From contig NC_086367.1 in assembly GCF_036324505.1 (NCBI RefSeq), positions 21,133,578 to 21,197,577 of the forward strand: 64,000 nucleotides of DNA, in the 5' to 3' direction. The notes beneath the pieces were generated by a model. It saw only the letters and a list, made by a program, of their open reading frames with translations. It was not told the origin of the DNA and ran no database searches. The position numbers were made by a program, and so were the translations under genes. This document shows positions 46,598 through 60,400 of the stretch, in pieces. This DNA is from Eleginops maclovinus (taxonomy: Eukaryota > Chordata > Actinopteri > Perciformes > Eleginopidae). The stretch's first letter is position 1, and each line of letters starts with the position of its first letter.

Positions 46598-48379
46598 GCA
46601 GAGATCGGCAGATGAAGATGCTCTAAGATCTGCACGTGAGAGGAGGAGGAAGAGGTGATGAGGAGGAGAGGAGGATTTACAGGTGTGGTAGGAAGAAGTG
46701 TGAGCTTGATTGAGATGTAAGTGCCCCAAAAAAATGAATATAGTTATGTTAAAATTGAGCAAGCTTCTGATTAAAAACCACGTGATGGTTAAAAGCTCTT
46801 CATCCCATTAAGTTGTGTTGAGACTGACTCCTCCACGGAAAGTATTTGGACAGTCCAGTTCTTAATTAATTAAACTAAAGGTCCACTTCGTAGCGTCTTC
46901 CTAGGATTTAAATTGCGTCTAACAGCCTTCCTCATAAATTAAATGGTATTTTCTGTATATTCTGAGACCCCTTATGCTTGCTTTTAAGCCGCCACCATCC
47001 ATGGACAAGAAGTTATTCAAGTGCTCAGCTTAATGGAAAGTTGAAAATATGTAATTTCACCATCTGCTAATGTGTAATATTGTCAAAAGCCTGAGAAAAT
47101 GGGAGTAAGTGGTCCCTCAGTGGGGATTTTTTTTCCACAAGTGCCTTTCCAAAGCAAAAATAACCTATAAAACTCCAAGTCTTTCTCGTGTTGTATATTA
47201 CGTAACTTCCTTTGCAGCAGGCACTGCAGACATCTCTCTTCTTGTGTGACTTTACAGCTTCTCCCGTTCAGTCCGGTTGTCAGCTGGTTAAGCGCATCAC
47301 CGGTCGGATTGAGGTCATGTGACCGACTTGGACTGTCAAGAGAATTTCTGTTTGATCATTAAAACATCTTGGACGTCTTCACTCAGGATCATAGGCCCAT
47401 TCATTGCCTTACATTTAGAGATACTGTACATGTAAAAAAGGCTGTGATTCTACACCCATAAGGGAGGTTGTTTTGTACATAATGAAGATAAAACAGAGCA
47501 ACAACTGGGTCACTTTTTTTCTGGTTCTGATGTGGAGCTTTTAACCTTTAACAAGCTGTGGGGGAAACAGTATCTCTATCAGAGGGTCATATGGGACCTG
47601 CAGAACTAAGAACAGGCTGTGAGCTGACAAAACAAGTTTGTAGTGTTATGATGACACAGCTTTTATAGACTAAAATTGTGACCATATGCAATAACCAGAA
47701 TGGATGGTGGTTGAAGATTTGAAGCCAGCGTATAGAAATTAAGCCTTGTTTATCCAGAAGTTTATTTAATCAAAAACATTCAGGCCTAAAAAGAAGCCTG
47801 GTGCCTGATATCAATATGAAGCTGGATGCTAAGGCTTACAAGGGCCTGAAACTGGCTTGTTTCTCTCTCACTTACGTAACATTACATTCACAACCTGATA
47901 GCTTAATTTAAAGCATTTTCTGGATTCAAAGAAAGAAATAACAGTAATGACTTCCTTTATCTTCACACTAAGAAACACAAATAATAGTTAATATATATGA
48001 TAACACATTACTTTCTTTTAAGTGACAGTCAAAAAATATATTCTGCTATGGTTGTGCGCTTCCTATATTAGCCTTATGAACGTCAGCCTTTATTCCTGTC
48101 TCTGATTTCTTTTTTGCATATTGTCTTCGGAAGATAAAACACACTTTTCAGTGAGAAGTTCATTTTTAGAAGGCGAAACAAAACATATTCCCATTGTAAA
48201 AGCATATATGAATAAAATTAAACCGTTGGGATTTAGGCGATGAATACCAAGGAGTAATGAAAGACTCCATGAATAAATGTGTAAACTTACAGCCTACTTG
48301 AAAAAACATAGGGGAAAAAAGACAACGGTTGTGAGTGTTTTTGCTTATTTGTCAGCAGGGAGTTGTTACTCTACAGTTC

Positions 48380-48413
48380 CCCCCCCCACACACACACACA
48401 CACACACACACAC
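48380..48413. repeat. Poly-C then (CA)n compound repeat
   Basis: A C run passes directly into about 13 CA units. Confidence 0.95.
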
Positions 48414-49756
48414 TTACACACCGCTTCCCTTGGGGAGATCCAGTAGGTTCAGTGCACATTTCCATGATAAGAGTTGAGATGACAGCCATGGGCACGTAAA
48501 CGGCTCCTGTTTGCAGGGAAACATCAATCACACGCCTCCCAGGTGGCAGTGACCTCTGCTGACCTTGCAGCTCTTTCACACTTCCTCCTGGATACTTCCT
48601 GTGTGTGTGTGTTTGTACATGCAGTATTTACAGCGAAAAACATAAGCCTGCTCTCAGACACACACACTCAGGTCCAGTTTGTTTTTATAGTTTTTATCTG
48701 CATGGCACAGATTTACTCCTGGCATTAAAATACAGACTCTAACGAAACATACGTCTAGATAAAAAATCCAAGAGTAGAAAATTACTTCCAGCCAAAAGCC
48801 AAACGCTGTTAAATCCTCTCAGCGACTTTGGCAGGTAATCAAGTAGTCTCTATTTTATTTGTTGAAGCTTTTTATTATGGAGCCATGCTTGTTGATGGCC
48901 CCAAATTGCAGCAAGAGCATCTGTGAAAATAAACGCTTTTTTCTAACTGTAGACACTCTGAGGCTCAGTAAAGAAGGTAATTTGAGGTAAAGCAGTTAAT
49001 GTTAGAAGCATAAACCATAAAAGACAGTAAAGTCTAACTGAGGGGCTTATATTTAGGCTACTACAGGAACTTTTCGGGGGGACAATTAAGTCTTTACTCT
49101 GCTCATGCCTTCGCTATAAACATAGGTCCCATAAACTAAGATGTATAAATAAACCAAATCAAACTACAACAATCAGGTATTCAAGTGGCACATGTGTTTG
49201 CTTAAAGGGAGAGTAGGCTTCCTGCATACTTTATTAAAATGACTGGTATTCACTGGTATTACTCGGTAAAAAAAAAAAGGACAAAAGAGCAATTTAAAAC
49301 CAACAGCTTGTGTGGTGAAAGAAGTAGGACTATTCAGATGCTTTTCTTCAGTAAGTAACACAATATCTAGCATACTGTGAAAAGGTCCATTAGTACAAGG
49401 TATGATCCATCATTCAATGTAACTTGGAAATATCAAATACATGGAGAGTCTAAAGTAGCAAAACATCTAAACACTTCAGTTAAATAAAGGTAGCCAATAT
49501 CAAAAATATGTCTACAATACTTAGGCAATATTAACTCTGGCTAAAACCAACAACTGGTGTCTAATTTAATCTAACAGATCCAAAACACTAGGCTTTTTTT
49601 TATTGAGAAAGCTACCAACATTGGAGTGCTTTTTCTACACAAGCGGACCATAACAAAAGAAAACCTTTCCAAGATTGACAGGAGAACTGTTTGTTATACT
49701 GAACAAAGTATGTCGTGTAAATTAAAGTAACTGCGTTTGGAAAGGTTAACAACTGT

Positions 49757-49913
49757 GAGCTAGCATGCTACAGCTAACGTTAGCTTCGTTAGCCCAACGT
49801 TAGCCTAACGTTTTTTAAGCTAACGTTCAACAGCCGTAGACCGAGGACAGAGCTGGACTCTGGAGAGTTGATGACTACGTTTTCCATAACACAGCAGGAC
49901 AGGACTTCTTAAG
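49757..49913 (+). other. Possible untranslated first exon with AACGTTAG palindromes
   Basis: Several copies of AACGTTAG/CTAACGTT in both orientations (49774-49826) are followed by about 90 nt of mixed composition ending at a near-perfect donor, TTAAG|GTAAGAG. I recall the GCTAACGTTAGC motif as frequent near fish gene starts. No ORF of note is present, so this would be a 5' UTR exon. The partner acceptor is unknown. Confidence 0.3.
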
Positions 49914-50053
49914 GTAAGAGTCATCGTTATTTATCCGGTGTAACTGATGGGGCTTTACAGATTAGCTACAAGATGTAAAGGCGAGCTAATTAATACCAGG
50001 TGTTTGTTTGTTTCCTACTTTGTCTCTGTTTTTCTCTCAACAGTGTTTTAACT

Positions 50054-50120
<67 letters not shown>
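50054..50120. repeat. (GT)n microsatellite, about 67 bp
   Basis: It lies 140 bp after the candidate donor at 49913. Confidence 0.97.
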
Positions 50121-50121
<1 letters not shown>

Positions 50122-51089
50122 GTTGACATCTTGTATGTTTGTGGTGTGATTTACATAGTATAATAGAGGTGGCTGATGGGGGTCCTTGTGCCCCTAACCA
50201 TCCATGAGTGTTCGGGTTTTAGTGCATGCTGCATGAAAGCCAAAGTTAGTTTCTGATAACATGAGTAACATCTAAGTACTTCTTCCACTACCTCTTTGTT
50301 GCATTCAATGAATATAATTAATAAAACTACGGAGGCTATAGAGAACAATAACAAAAACAATCCAAAAATGTACTATATTTTACAATATAATACTGACCAC
50401 GCTGTATAGCCTAATGTGCCATCTTTAAAAGGCGACTGTTTTTTGCTAAATTTGATCTCTCCAGTGACTGAATGAAGTTTACTCCCTGCAGGACACAGTC
50501 AGGCTCAGGTGTAAATCTGTGAGTTGATAGCCTTGTCATCTTACTTGTCAGTTTGTGAGCATCTGCTGTCAAAACATTTGATCACAATCTGCTTTGCATC
50601 ACAGTTGGCCAGAAGAATCTGGAAGGTTTGCCCAGTCGGTGCTTTTAACGTGTCTGCGCTCTTAAGTGCTGTTTATTCCTCCTAGATGCTGTGTTACAGT
50701 AATGAAAAGTCAATAAAAGAAAACAAAGAAACAGAACATCAACTGCGTTCAGGTTTAAATCTGCAGCAGTTAGGAAAGAATCCAATTCCTTTAAGATAAA
50801 GAAGAAGTAAAAGAAAGTCAGGAGCCTATGGATTTTAGTTTTCTCTCAGTTGAAAATTTGAGCAAAATTAGTTGTGCATCATATGGGATTGTAAATCTGT
50901 CTTCTGAAAGATCTTATGTGTTGTTGTTGTTGTCCAAACTTTAGAAGGAAAACCTGCAGGAATGTGATCTTTCCTATCATGCCATCGTCAGGGAAAATAC
51001 CAGCTCTGTTGCTGCCGGAGTAAAGGAAGCTGGATGAGGATGTTAGATGAGAAAAGGTGTGAAAACATCCAGAGATTAGCACAGACTCA

Positions 51090-51300
51090 GACAGGGCTTC
51101 ATCTCTTAATCCCCGTCCTCCCCTGGAACTCTGCGAGACAATGTCGGGCTTTGGGAAGTAGCTTTACCTGCTGGGGTGTACGGAGAGCCTGACAGGGTGT
51201 AGATAATCATCACTTCCCCTGCTGACAGGAAGTCATTCCCGTGCTAAGGAAGTTCCCGCATTAGATTATCTTTTTTAGGCCGTTTTAACTGCTGATGTTC
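51090..51300. promoter_or_regulatory. Candidate conserved non-coding block
   Basis: TGTAGATAATCATCACTTCC and CGCATTAGATTATC (paired GATAATC/GATTATC cores) lie in balanced-composition DNA. Confidence 0.25.
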
Positions 51301-51699
51301 GCTGGAATGGTGACATCCTCAGGGAAAGTCTTGAGAAACTCTCAATCCTCGACTTCCCGTCATCGTGACTGTAGAGGAGGGAGGAGAGCAATAAATGAGG
51401 GGACGATAGTAATAAAAAAAAAAGGAAGGAAGTGAACGTTTCACCTCTTCTTTATTCCTCACATGTTCTATGTGTGAACTTCACGGTTGTTGATCAGGCA
51501 GCAGAGAAATCGTTTACTGGTCTCGTTTCAAACCTCCCCAGGGATCTAAACACAGGACACACTCGCATGCAACACAACCGTGACAAATGAAATTATCACA
51601 CAATATGGATAGATTAATTCAGATGGAGTTCACATTATTTATATCTCCAGAAATTGTCATGGAAAAGAAAAAGATAGGAGAGCAGACATAATTAATTAA

Positions 51700-51752
51700 A
51701 GTACTTTATTGATTTCAGGGGGGAAAGTGAGTGTTACAGCAGCAAAAGGAAC
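51700..51752 (+). repeat. Retroelement-tail fragment
   Basis: GTACTTTATTGATTTCAGGG and AAGTGAGTGTTACAGCAGCA match the CTTTATTGATCCC-type tail. Confidence 0.5.
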
Positions 51753-52529
51753 ATACTTAGGAATAGGGGTAGGTGATTCGAACTGTATTTTTTATAGAAA
51801 TGTTGAGACAAATAGAAATGTAATCCAATCAATGAAATGCTTCACAACTCAAGGCACTTAATCAAATTGGTAAATAATATACAATCCAATAAACATATCA
51901 GACTGAATGCAATCAGAGACAATAAATGGACAGCTGTGTACTTCTCTTAACTGTTTTGTAAACCGCCTGATTCCTCTTGAGGGAAATGTATGATTTATAT
52001 AAATATGAACATGATAAATGTACCTTTTTTTCCCTTAAATATATTTTCTTCTCACCAAAGTGGTCAATAAAACGTGCAAAAGTAAAGTTATTGGAAGCTA
52101 ATTACAGTACAACCTCTTAGACATGTTTACATGAATGTATTGCATAAGCTTTAGTTTAAAAGATATCTTGTGAATATATTGAAAAGAGATCATTAATAAA
52201 ACAAAAACCTACTTATTTTACGTTATTTATTGATTTAAAAGGTTTAAAATATATTCCATGTTCTTGTAAACACAGGTGACAAAAACATGTTCCATTAATA
52301 TCCACTAGTCTGTGAAATAGATGAATAATATCATAGAATATAATAAGTATTTCTCTGCATGATAACTGGAACTTGAATGCAGTGAAATACTATGACTATA
52401 AATACCCTGAAATGAGCTTGATGAATTTGGACAGGAAATAAAATCTGGCGTTTAAGCTTGCCATTTCTTGCAGTAGACACACAAACACACACATACACGT
52501 GTACACTAATTCAACAGGACAGACTGACG

Positions 52530-52660
52530 AGTGAGAAATCTGCCTGTGAGGCGTGAGAGCCGGCAGGGTTAATGACAAATGAATCTGTCAGCTGCAGACC
52601 GCTGACTGAAGCGATGCTGAGGTGTGGAGGAAAGAAATCCCTGGAGATTGTTTTTTTTGT
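52530..52660. promoter_or_regulatory. Candidate conserved non-coding block
   Basis: CCGGCAGGGTTAATGACAAA and CTGTCAGCTGCAGACCGCTG form a small single-copy block within AT-rich DNA. Confidence 0.2.
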
Positions 52661-54159
52661 CACCTGTATTAAAAAAAGGCAGCGAGTAGAGTCCAACACC
52701 ATCAAGGTATTCATGGAGGCAACACACAAGGGAGAGAGTCAGGGTTTAAGGAGATACAACGTGAACCCGTAATGTCGCGTTTGACAAAAAATCAACAGGA
52801 GACAAACGCTGAATAAAGTCTGGGGTTTATCTGTGACCGGAGGGGGTCCGATGAGCTTTGTTTTTTCTGCCTGTAATGAAGGAGGATCTACAACAGAGCC
52901 TTTCAAAGCCTTCCTTCCAAAATATGCATGAGATGAATATTTCATGTTGCACCAGGAGGGCAGGCGAGGGAGGCGGCAGGCTTTATAGCTGCAAATGGCT
53001 AAATGAGCTTTTTTCTTCTTCCTGTGTGATCGTCTTAAACACATCCACACCTCCGCACTGCAGGACACGAGTCGTCCGAGTAGATAGAGCTGTCACTTCA
53101 CCGACACCTCCTGTCAAATCAGCCTGTCATGCTGTAGTTCATGTCACAGTCAGCTGGAAAGACGTCGGGGAGGTCAAAGGCCATCGCAGTCATTTCTGTC
53201 CTAGATTCATTGAAAGGAGACGTGAAACAGAAAGGAGAACATAAATGGAATAAGTGTCACAGTAAGCTGAAATGTTCTGGGCAAAAGTCTAAGGTCATCA
53301 GCCGTTTAATTTGAAGAAGAATAGGTTGTCTTGTCAGCTTTCTTTTGCAGATTATAGAAGGAGAAAAAGACATTTTTTCTCTCGCCGACAGTTGTTAACA
53401 TCATTTGAAGTTGCAAGATGAGGTCGAAGGTCCTCTGGATGTGAGCAGTGCAGTATTTTCTTTTATCTCCAGCGAGGACAGAGAAAGCAGTGAACACTCA
53501 GGGAACGATGAGGCGTTTTACTGGACTGAGCCAAAGGTTGTTTTCTGTAAGGGAACAAAAGGTGATCGTTTGAAGAAAAGTTATTTTGTCATAGATTATT
53601 GAAGAGGGAAGGACTGGCTCAGAGAAATGTAGAAGCAGACGCAGAGTTGACTATGTTTATGATATAATATGAAGTTGTGTTCGCTAAATAAATGCCTATG
53701 TAACTACATTTTCAGACTCATCGGAAAAAAATTGGCATTTTCTTGATACTGATTGCATTACTTTCTTATTTAGTCTTTTATCGTATACAGGCAAAGAGTA
53801 ATTGCATTGACGAAAAGACAAATATCCCCCCAATTGCAGAAATGTTCTCATGTAAATAACAACACATTTCATTCTGAGGTTAGGGGCTGAATTGCTTATC
53901 ACCTGCATATATATTCCAGTGTTTTAAAGATTCATATCCAGCCTGAATATGAGATTTTCTACTTTAGTAAACAGGATGTCTCATTTGCACTTTCTTCAGA
54001 CTAATGAGTTTCACACCTTTCTTGTTCCTCGCTCGTTCTGCAAGAGAAGTTTCCCAGCTAAATGAACCTGAAATGAACTGAAAAGAAGCCAACACATGCA
54101 CACACTCAAAGCTAGAGTACCCATAATTCCACAGTACCGGGCTGGTGGCTGTGTGCAGA

Positions 54160-54390
54160 GGAGGCAGGCTTGACCCAGATGTCCCAAAGTGCCATTTACC
54201 AGCCGATAGCGCTGACAGACGGCCCGCATGCTACAGCTAATTCTCCGCCATTAGTCACCCACACGTCCATGCAGGCCGGAGCGCTCGTTTGGCACGGGGC
54301 GCTGTTTTATTTACGGAGCATTGTAACCAGCAATTTGGCTGCCGAGCAACGCTTAATCCTCTGAGCCGCCATCTGGACAATCATCTTTTA
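54160..54390. promoter_or_regulatory. Candidate conserved non-coding block
   Basis: CAAAGTGCCATTTACCAGCC, ACAGCTAATTCTCCGCCATT and TTTATTTACGGAGCATTG; CpG-containing, no splice-consistent frame, repeat-free. Confidence 0.35.
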
Positions 54391-56099
54391 CTATGGAAAA
54401 TATTCACCTCAACTGTCATCCCACTTTGCATACAGTCTGCATGCTTCCTGTTTCTGAATTCAAGGGACTATTTATTCAAAAGTTAGTCAATTAATTTAAG
54501 GAAATCAATTAAAAAAGTCAGGTGACACGGGAAACTAAAGTCTTGACCCCTTCTTGTGTTTTTCAGGATAATATAGAACTGAAAAACCTCACCGTTTAGC
54601 ATACAGTAGCTGAGTCCCAACCCCCCTCTAAAACATGTCCTTTTTTCTCAAGTATTAATGGATGTATCCCTGACTGGATACTCCCAAAGCTTCTGCAAAA
54701 TGTACTTTTCGCTTGACCTGCTCATAATTCATGTCCACACTGAGGCTGTATTTTAGATAAGGGTCACTGTGCCTCACTGTGTCATTTAAAGTGATCCCAG
54801 GCCACGGAGGTTGGGAACCACTGTTTTACCACCCCCCCTTAACTCCATGTGCTGATGAAGGCCAGGAGATGTGAGGGAAAGCTCTGGAAAATGTCCATTT
54901 AGTCGATTTGAGATTGTGGTGAAACTGTTATAAAGTCATGAACTAAACTTCAGGTTCAGTTTTTGTATTCTTTTTTTTTAGCTTTTCAGTCGTAACAAAA
55001 ACTACACTATGATTGTGAAGAATCCTGAGTATTTAAACTTCAGTCTGTGGCTATTTGGTTTAGTTTGTTCCAATAAAGTGATATCTTTGTGATAAAGGTC
55101 ATGATTTAGGAAGAAACCAATTCTGGTCCATTCTGAATTGAAATTGCTTTTTTATAGCTTGCTCTTTAATTCTGTTTGAGCCACTAAAGAGAAGAGGCTG
55201 TTATAACTGCAGAGTTATATCATGGTTTTGGAAGGATGTTCCTTACACTATTACATACGGGTGTTTAGATTTGATCGTCCCTATATATTGTTAGGTAGTC
55301 TTTCCTTTGGCTATATAATGTAATTCTCTTTACATTCCCTGACTTATGTGAAATCCCTCCACCGTCTTGGCGAGCTGAAAGTCTTGCTTTTAAATTGCTG
55401 TTTTATTCTGCTCAGGATTTGAGGGTTATTTTGCCTCCAATTCTGAAACCTACAAGTCATGATACATGATTCAAACCTCTCTAACTAGAGAAATACATTT
55501 TCTGGGGAAACTCTGTCGCAGTGAAGCAGGTTTCCTCACTTCTCTCTCACCCAGGAGGTTATCTCATTCGAGCGGCTTAAAATAGAGCAAAGTCAAACTT
55601 GGCACGGTGACGCTTCAGGGAGCCAGGCGCCGTTTCCAAACGCTGAATTTACACCGCCGGCTCAAGTCTGCCTTTTTTACTGCATCCGTGACAGAGTTTG
55701 GATCTTTGAAATGTTGTCCAAACAAATTGAAAAACCGACTCCATGTGGGTTTTCAAATTTAGACGGCATATTTGACAAGTAGCTATAGGGATCCAGTTAG
55801 ACTTTAATGGCTGCTGCCTGATAAGGGACCTGCAAACTTTATCAGGTCGTTGGAGCACCAGAGTTTATTCTAGACAACTTTTTTCTGGTTATTTGTTCAT
55901 TATTCTTAAAGCTTGTTTTGGAAAGACAGTTAACCACGAACATATAGTTGTGCAGTATGACAGCAAAGATTGAAAGCTTTTGATTTTAAGGATTTTATTG
56001 ACTTCTATGTAGAATCAACAACCTCTTTGTCACACCCTGTACACAATTTGACCCCATGGTTTTAAAAAGCAGAAAAAGTGTGCTTTGCGCATTTGATCC

Positions 56100-56290
56100 T
56101 GCGGGTTCAATCCGTCTGCAGGGGCTCTCAGCCCGTTGAGCTGCCACGCTGTCAAAAATCACCCCTAATTACCGGCAAGGTAAATCCCCTCGTAGAAACG
56201 GCTTAAATCAATTAGCCCACACTCTGGACGGATGGGCTCAATCCTCGCCGCGTTTCTCACGATCCTGCAGAACTGTGGGAAGCCGGCCTG
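56100..56290. promoter_or_regulatory. Candidate conserved non-coding block
   Basis: GCTGTCAAAAATCACCCCTA followed by ATTACCGGCAAGGTAAATCC and CTTAAATCAATTAGCCCACA. TAAT cores are spaced along a balanced-composition block. Confidence 0.35.
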
Positions 56291-56559
56291 ATCGCTTCAC
56301 CCTCCTGAGGCCTCATTCCCCCTCCTCTCTTCCTCCTTTCCTCTTTTTTTTTCTCAGCCCCTCTGTCCTCGTCACCTCCGGCAGACTAAACGCTAAATAA
56401 ACAGTCGAGCTTCTGTGGAAGTCTGAGCAGAGTTTCCTCTTTAGTGAAATTATAAAAAGATCATTTCACCGCTCACACAAATCAGGTGGAAATATATCTT
56501 TTCATTACTGTCGCCTCTTCTTTCACGGCTGCCAACTTGGCAACTTTTACCTCAGGACT

Positions 56560-56860
56560 TAATGACTTTTCACACTCCACCAACTTAATTTCTCTAAAAG
56601 GGAACAATGACAAATAGGGGCCGAGCATGATATTAGTTTGCTCATATATCAGGCAGATATTAGCCTGATGGCAAACACTGGACCCCGGCCAAGCCCCGCA
56701 CTGCCGCTAATGATGGACTATGTTCCCTGACAACAGCTACATATAAGGCAGTTTGTAAAACCTTTAATGAGAATTAATCTTCATTAAGCATTTCTCTCTC
56801 TGAATTTATATGTGTAATTATTTCTCTTGCCAAGTGATTAAAGTTAGGACTAAGGTGAAG
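56560..56860. promoter_or_regulatory. Candidate conserved non-coding block
   Basis: AAGGGAACAATGACAAATAG (SOX-like ACAATG), CCGCTAATGATGGAC and TGAGAATTAATCTTCATTAA, 300 bp without repeats. Its texture is very typical of developmental enhancers, but unverified. Confidence 0.38.
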
Positions 56861-57329
56861 TCACTCCATCTTGGGGATCTTTGGCGGGGATCTGTTTCCT
56901 GATAGTTTTGATGCTGTTTTTAAGGCTTCTATTCATACTCAACATCTGACACTGTTGCATTGAGATGGAAAATGAAGCGTTGATCAATGCGTCCTCGGAA
57001 AATTGGTTAGTAAAATCATTAAATATTGTTCAACACTCATTGGTGGTTATTATAAATATTAGTATCCATGTTTTCACTGCCACTGCTCATTTGCCAAGGA
57101 CAGAACAGTGATTAAATGTTAACATAATCTAATATATTTCCTGGGAAACCTTAATATTTGGGATATATACGTCCTTCTGTGATACTGAAGGCAACCCCCT
57201 ATGTCAACTGGAGCTTGTTACCGCCTCAACACCTAAAGGAGGTTATATAAGTCTGCTAATGCTAAAGTAAGGTCATTTAACAGAATAAAGCCCCCACTGG
57301 TGTGCTGTATCCCATGTCGACTGCTCATT

Positions 57330-57450
57330 TGTGCTGCTTCTTATTCCAAGCCCGAGAGGTCTTATCTGAGTTTTCCCATGCAGAGCGCTGAGCAGTAATT
57401 ACAGTGCAGTGTGTAAGCAGCCTATTTGGACAGTGACGTGCAGTATTGTG
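57330..57450. promoter_or_regulatory. Candidate conserved non-coding block
   Basis: TGAGCAGTAATTACAGTGCA and AGGTCTTATCTGAGTTTTCC; a TAATTA core in a repeat-free block. Confidence 0.28.
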
Positions 57451-57459
57451 TTGGCTCTC

Positions 57460-60400
57460 TGCTGGGGCTAAGTGGAATCTGAATGAAAAAATGACTGTGA
57501 GGTTAAAGTGCTGCCTTCCAGCTTTAAAATGAGGGTGTTAACATCTGCACTTGGTAAATATGTTGAATTATAGCCCAAGTTCTTGCCTCTGCCCCCAGTG
57601 ATACATGACAATGTCCTACACTGTGAACCCAGTATACTGCATGCAATCATCCTCCAATTAAACCTGATAACAACAAATTATCAAACGCTTAAGAATGCAA
57701 ATTAGCCTCTGGAACCAGCTGCAAACTTTGACAATATTCCTATTTTAAGGAGTCCATACTTTTAAGCCTCTATGCAAAGCTTTGCAGAAGCAGGACTCCA
57801 ATGTCAGGGTCAGTTAAAGGTTTACGTGTACCTCCAGATTTAGAGCCAGCACTCTCCACTCAGCAGCTTAAACTGCCAGCAGCTTTTCGGTTATTAAATT
57901 AGAGATTAAACTTTGCTGATCCTTGTGGAGAAAAAAAAAAGAGTTGTTGCAGCAGAAAAAAAGAAGAACAGGATTCAACAGGGAGAAGGAACTAGAATAG
58001 GAGCACACAAATAGAATGTAAAATAAGCAGGAAAACAGAATACAAACGAACGGAGGCTTATGTAAACATATTCTGCTGAGACTTTCAGTATGCTAAGAAG
58101 GCTGCAAGAGTGGGAAAGAATATGGACGACTAGCATTTATGGATTTATCTGCAGACTTTCCTACTCAGTTGTACCTGGTCTGAGCGAATTAACACAGGAG
58201 GAGGCCAATAAAGCTAGAGGGTCTGTGTGCAGGAATACTGAGCTCTGGTGTTTCTGGTTATTAGCCCGCTCCTCTACCTTCAGGCCAAAGTCAATCCTAA
58301 AACCCCTGGAATGGCTCTGTCCTTGTTAGCAAAGATTTTAAGCCCCTTGTTAACCATCAATTGCAGGAGTGAAAATGAAAGGCACCCATCACCCCCCCCC
58401 CCCCCCCCCCCCGCCCTACTGACTTCAGATCGGTCCAACTGTGACCAGTAAGGGATAGGAAAGCTTGGAAGAGAAAACATGCTCAAAGAAAAGCTGCAAT
58501 TCAGGCTGTTTTTAAAGGGTTACAGTAATGCATCTGACCCCTCCACTGCATCAGGAATGTAGCTTTACTAGAGGAATTTTAATTCAGTTTATAGGTTTAC
58601 TAGATGATGAATCTTCTGTGCTCTAATAGATCTTTTGCAGCAGGATTTCTCGGGGAGAAAGTCATTTAATCTGTCTGAGTTTCATCAGATCTTTGTCTCT
58701 ACAGTCAGAAGTAATACATGCCCAGACAGACAGAAAAAACAATGACTCTATCAACATTTATATTAGAGCAGCTCTGGAAAGTTTTCAGAGCATCTGTTGA
58801 ATATTTAATTCCTGGTTTCACAGAATGCATACAAATACCCACACAGAGAAACACCATGCCAACCTTCATTTACAGTCTTTCAAATCAAAATGTTCATGTT
58901 TGCAGTTCCCAACTATGACTAGCATTAGCTAATTGATTATATACAAGCATCAATCTACATACCTTAGTGTGCGAGGGGATATGTGCACCATATAATACTT
59001 GTAATGTCAGATCTGAACGTGTTTTTGCATCACAACACCTCCAAATATTCAAGAAACAAGGGAACAGACATTTGACTAACAATATCTGAAGACAATATAT
59101 TCAAGACCCTTAAACGATCCATTGAACTGGCATTCAATAATTGGTGTACATGAGGGTGCTTCAGTCTAACCGTATTAAATCATGTAACCCTGTATCTCCA
59201 ATTTCATGGCAACAATTCATCATGGCTCTTCAGGACATGGTTAGGGTCTTCGTAATCTTTGAGCAGATTTTTTTTTGCAGTGCAGTTTTGACTTGAAAGC
59301 GGTGGACTCTTGCACTATGCAGTATTTCAATACTGTAAAACATTCATTACAGATGTGAAAAAGACAAGACTCTACTCACACCAAAAGACCAAAGGCTTTG
59401 AGTGAAATGCATGTTTTGTTTTGTTACCTGAACCCCAATAACTGTCCAGTACAGCTCAAATACACCAACAATAGAGATGATGTAGACTGAGTGAGAAGCC
59501 GATATGACCACGTGAGCATCAGCTATCTGATCATGAAGTTTCCACTCTCTCAACATGTTTGCTCTAGTTGGTGGGTTGCTCCTCCCCAGGCATGGCTTGC
59601 TCGGAGTGAACTCTCCTGTACTGGAGCGACTGGTTCACACACGAGACACACACTTGGCACAGAGGATGTTTACAGACATCCTGCCTGGGAGCTCATTTTC
59701 ATCCCTTGTTAAAAATAAAAAGCAGACATGTTTCTGCTATTCTCCTGTTTTACTTCACGTCTTGCCAGTGTGTATTTTCACCCCCCGGGGGCACAAATAT
59801 TGAAGCTTCCCCTCCGTCCAGACAGACAACGTGGGAGGAGAGTGGGGGAGCAGGGAGATGTGGGCGTTGGGCTTACCAGTCTGGGGGTCCCGTCAGCGGG
59901 GAGATAAATTGTTAGCTATCTACCCGTCAGAGCCGCTGGCATGTTCTATGTATGGCAACACAACAGATACTTCAGAAATCCAGGTTGATCCTCTCTCCGC
60001 GTCCCAGAGGGTTGCCGGTGTGGGAGGAGGAAGAGGAGGAGACCTTCGTCCCAGCTCTCCGAAGCTATAAATATCAAATGTGTGGGCAGCTCGGAGGGAA
60101 ATATCCAATCTGAAAATAGGAAAATAGTATTGGTTTGTTAGACTTTCTCCGGTCAGAGTTCCTCTCTGAATGCTGCTCACTCTTCTGTTTCTCCATCCTC
60201 TCATTTGACATCTAACGCTTTATTTTAATGACCGTAACCAAACGTTCGACATTTTATATCCTCTTGTTCCAAGTGATGGGACCAAGCTCTCCAGCATCCT
60301 TTCTTCTCTACAGTTCATCTTTCTGGGCCTTCGGGTTTGTTAAAAAAGCAGATTGTAAGACATGCTGTTCGCCGATTTATTTATATTGTTGTTCCAAGTG

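Larger units (their letters stand above)
44000..49740. other. Long gene-poor span
   Basis: It contains C runs at 45.1, 46.36 and 46.58 kb and the compound repeat at 48.38 kb. A 106-codon frame at 44490-44810 is AT-rich with no splice context. I see no exon or named repeat. Confidence 0.5.
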
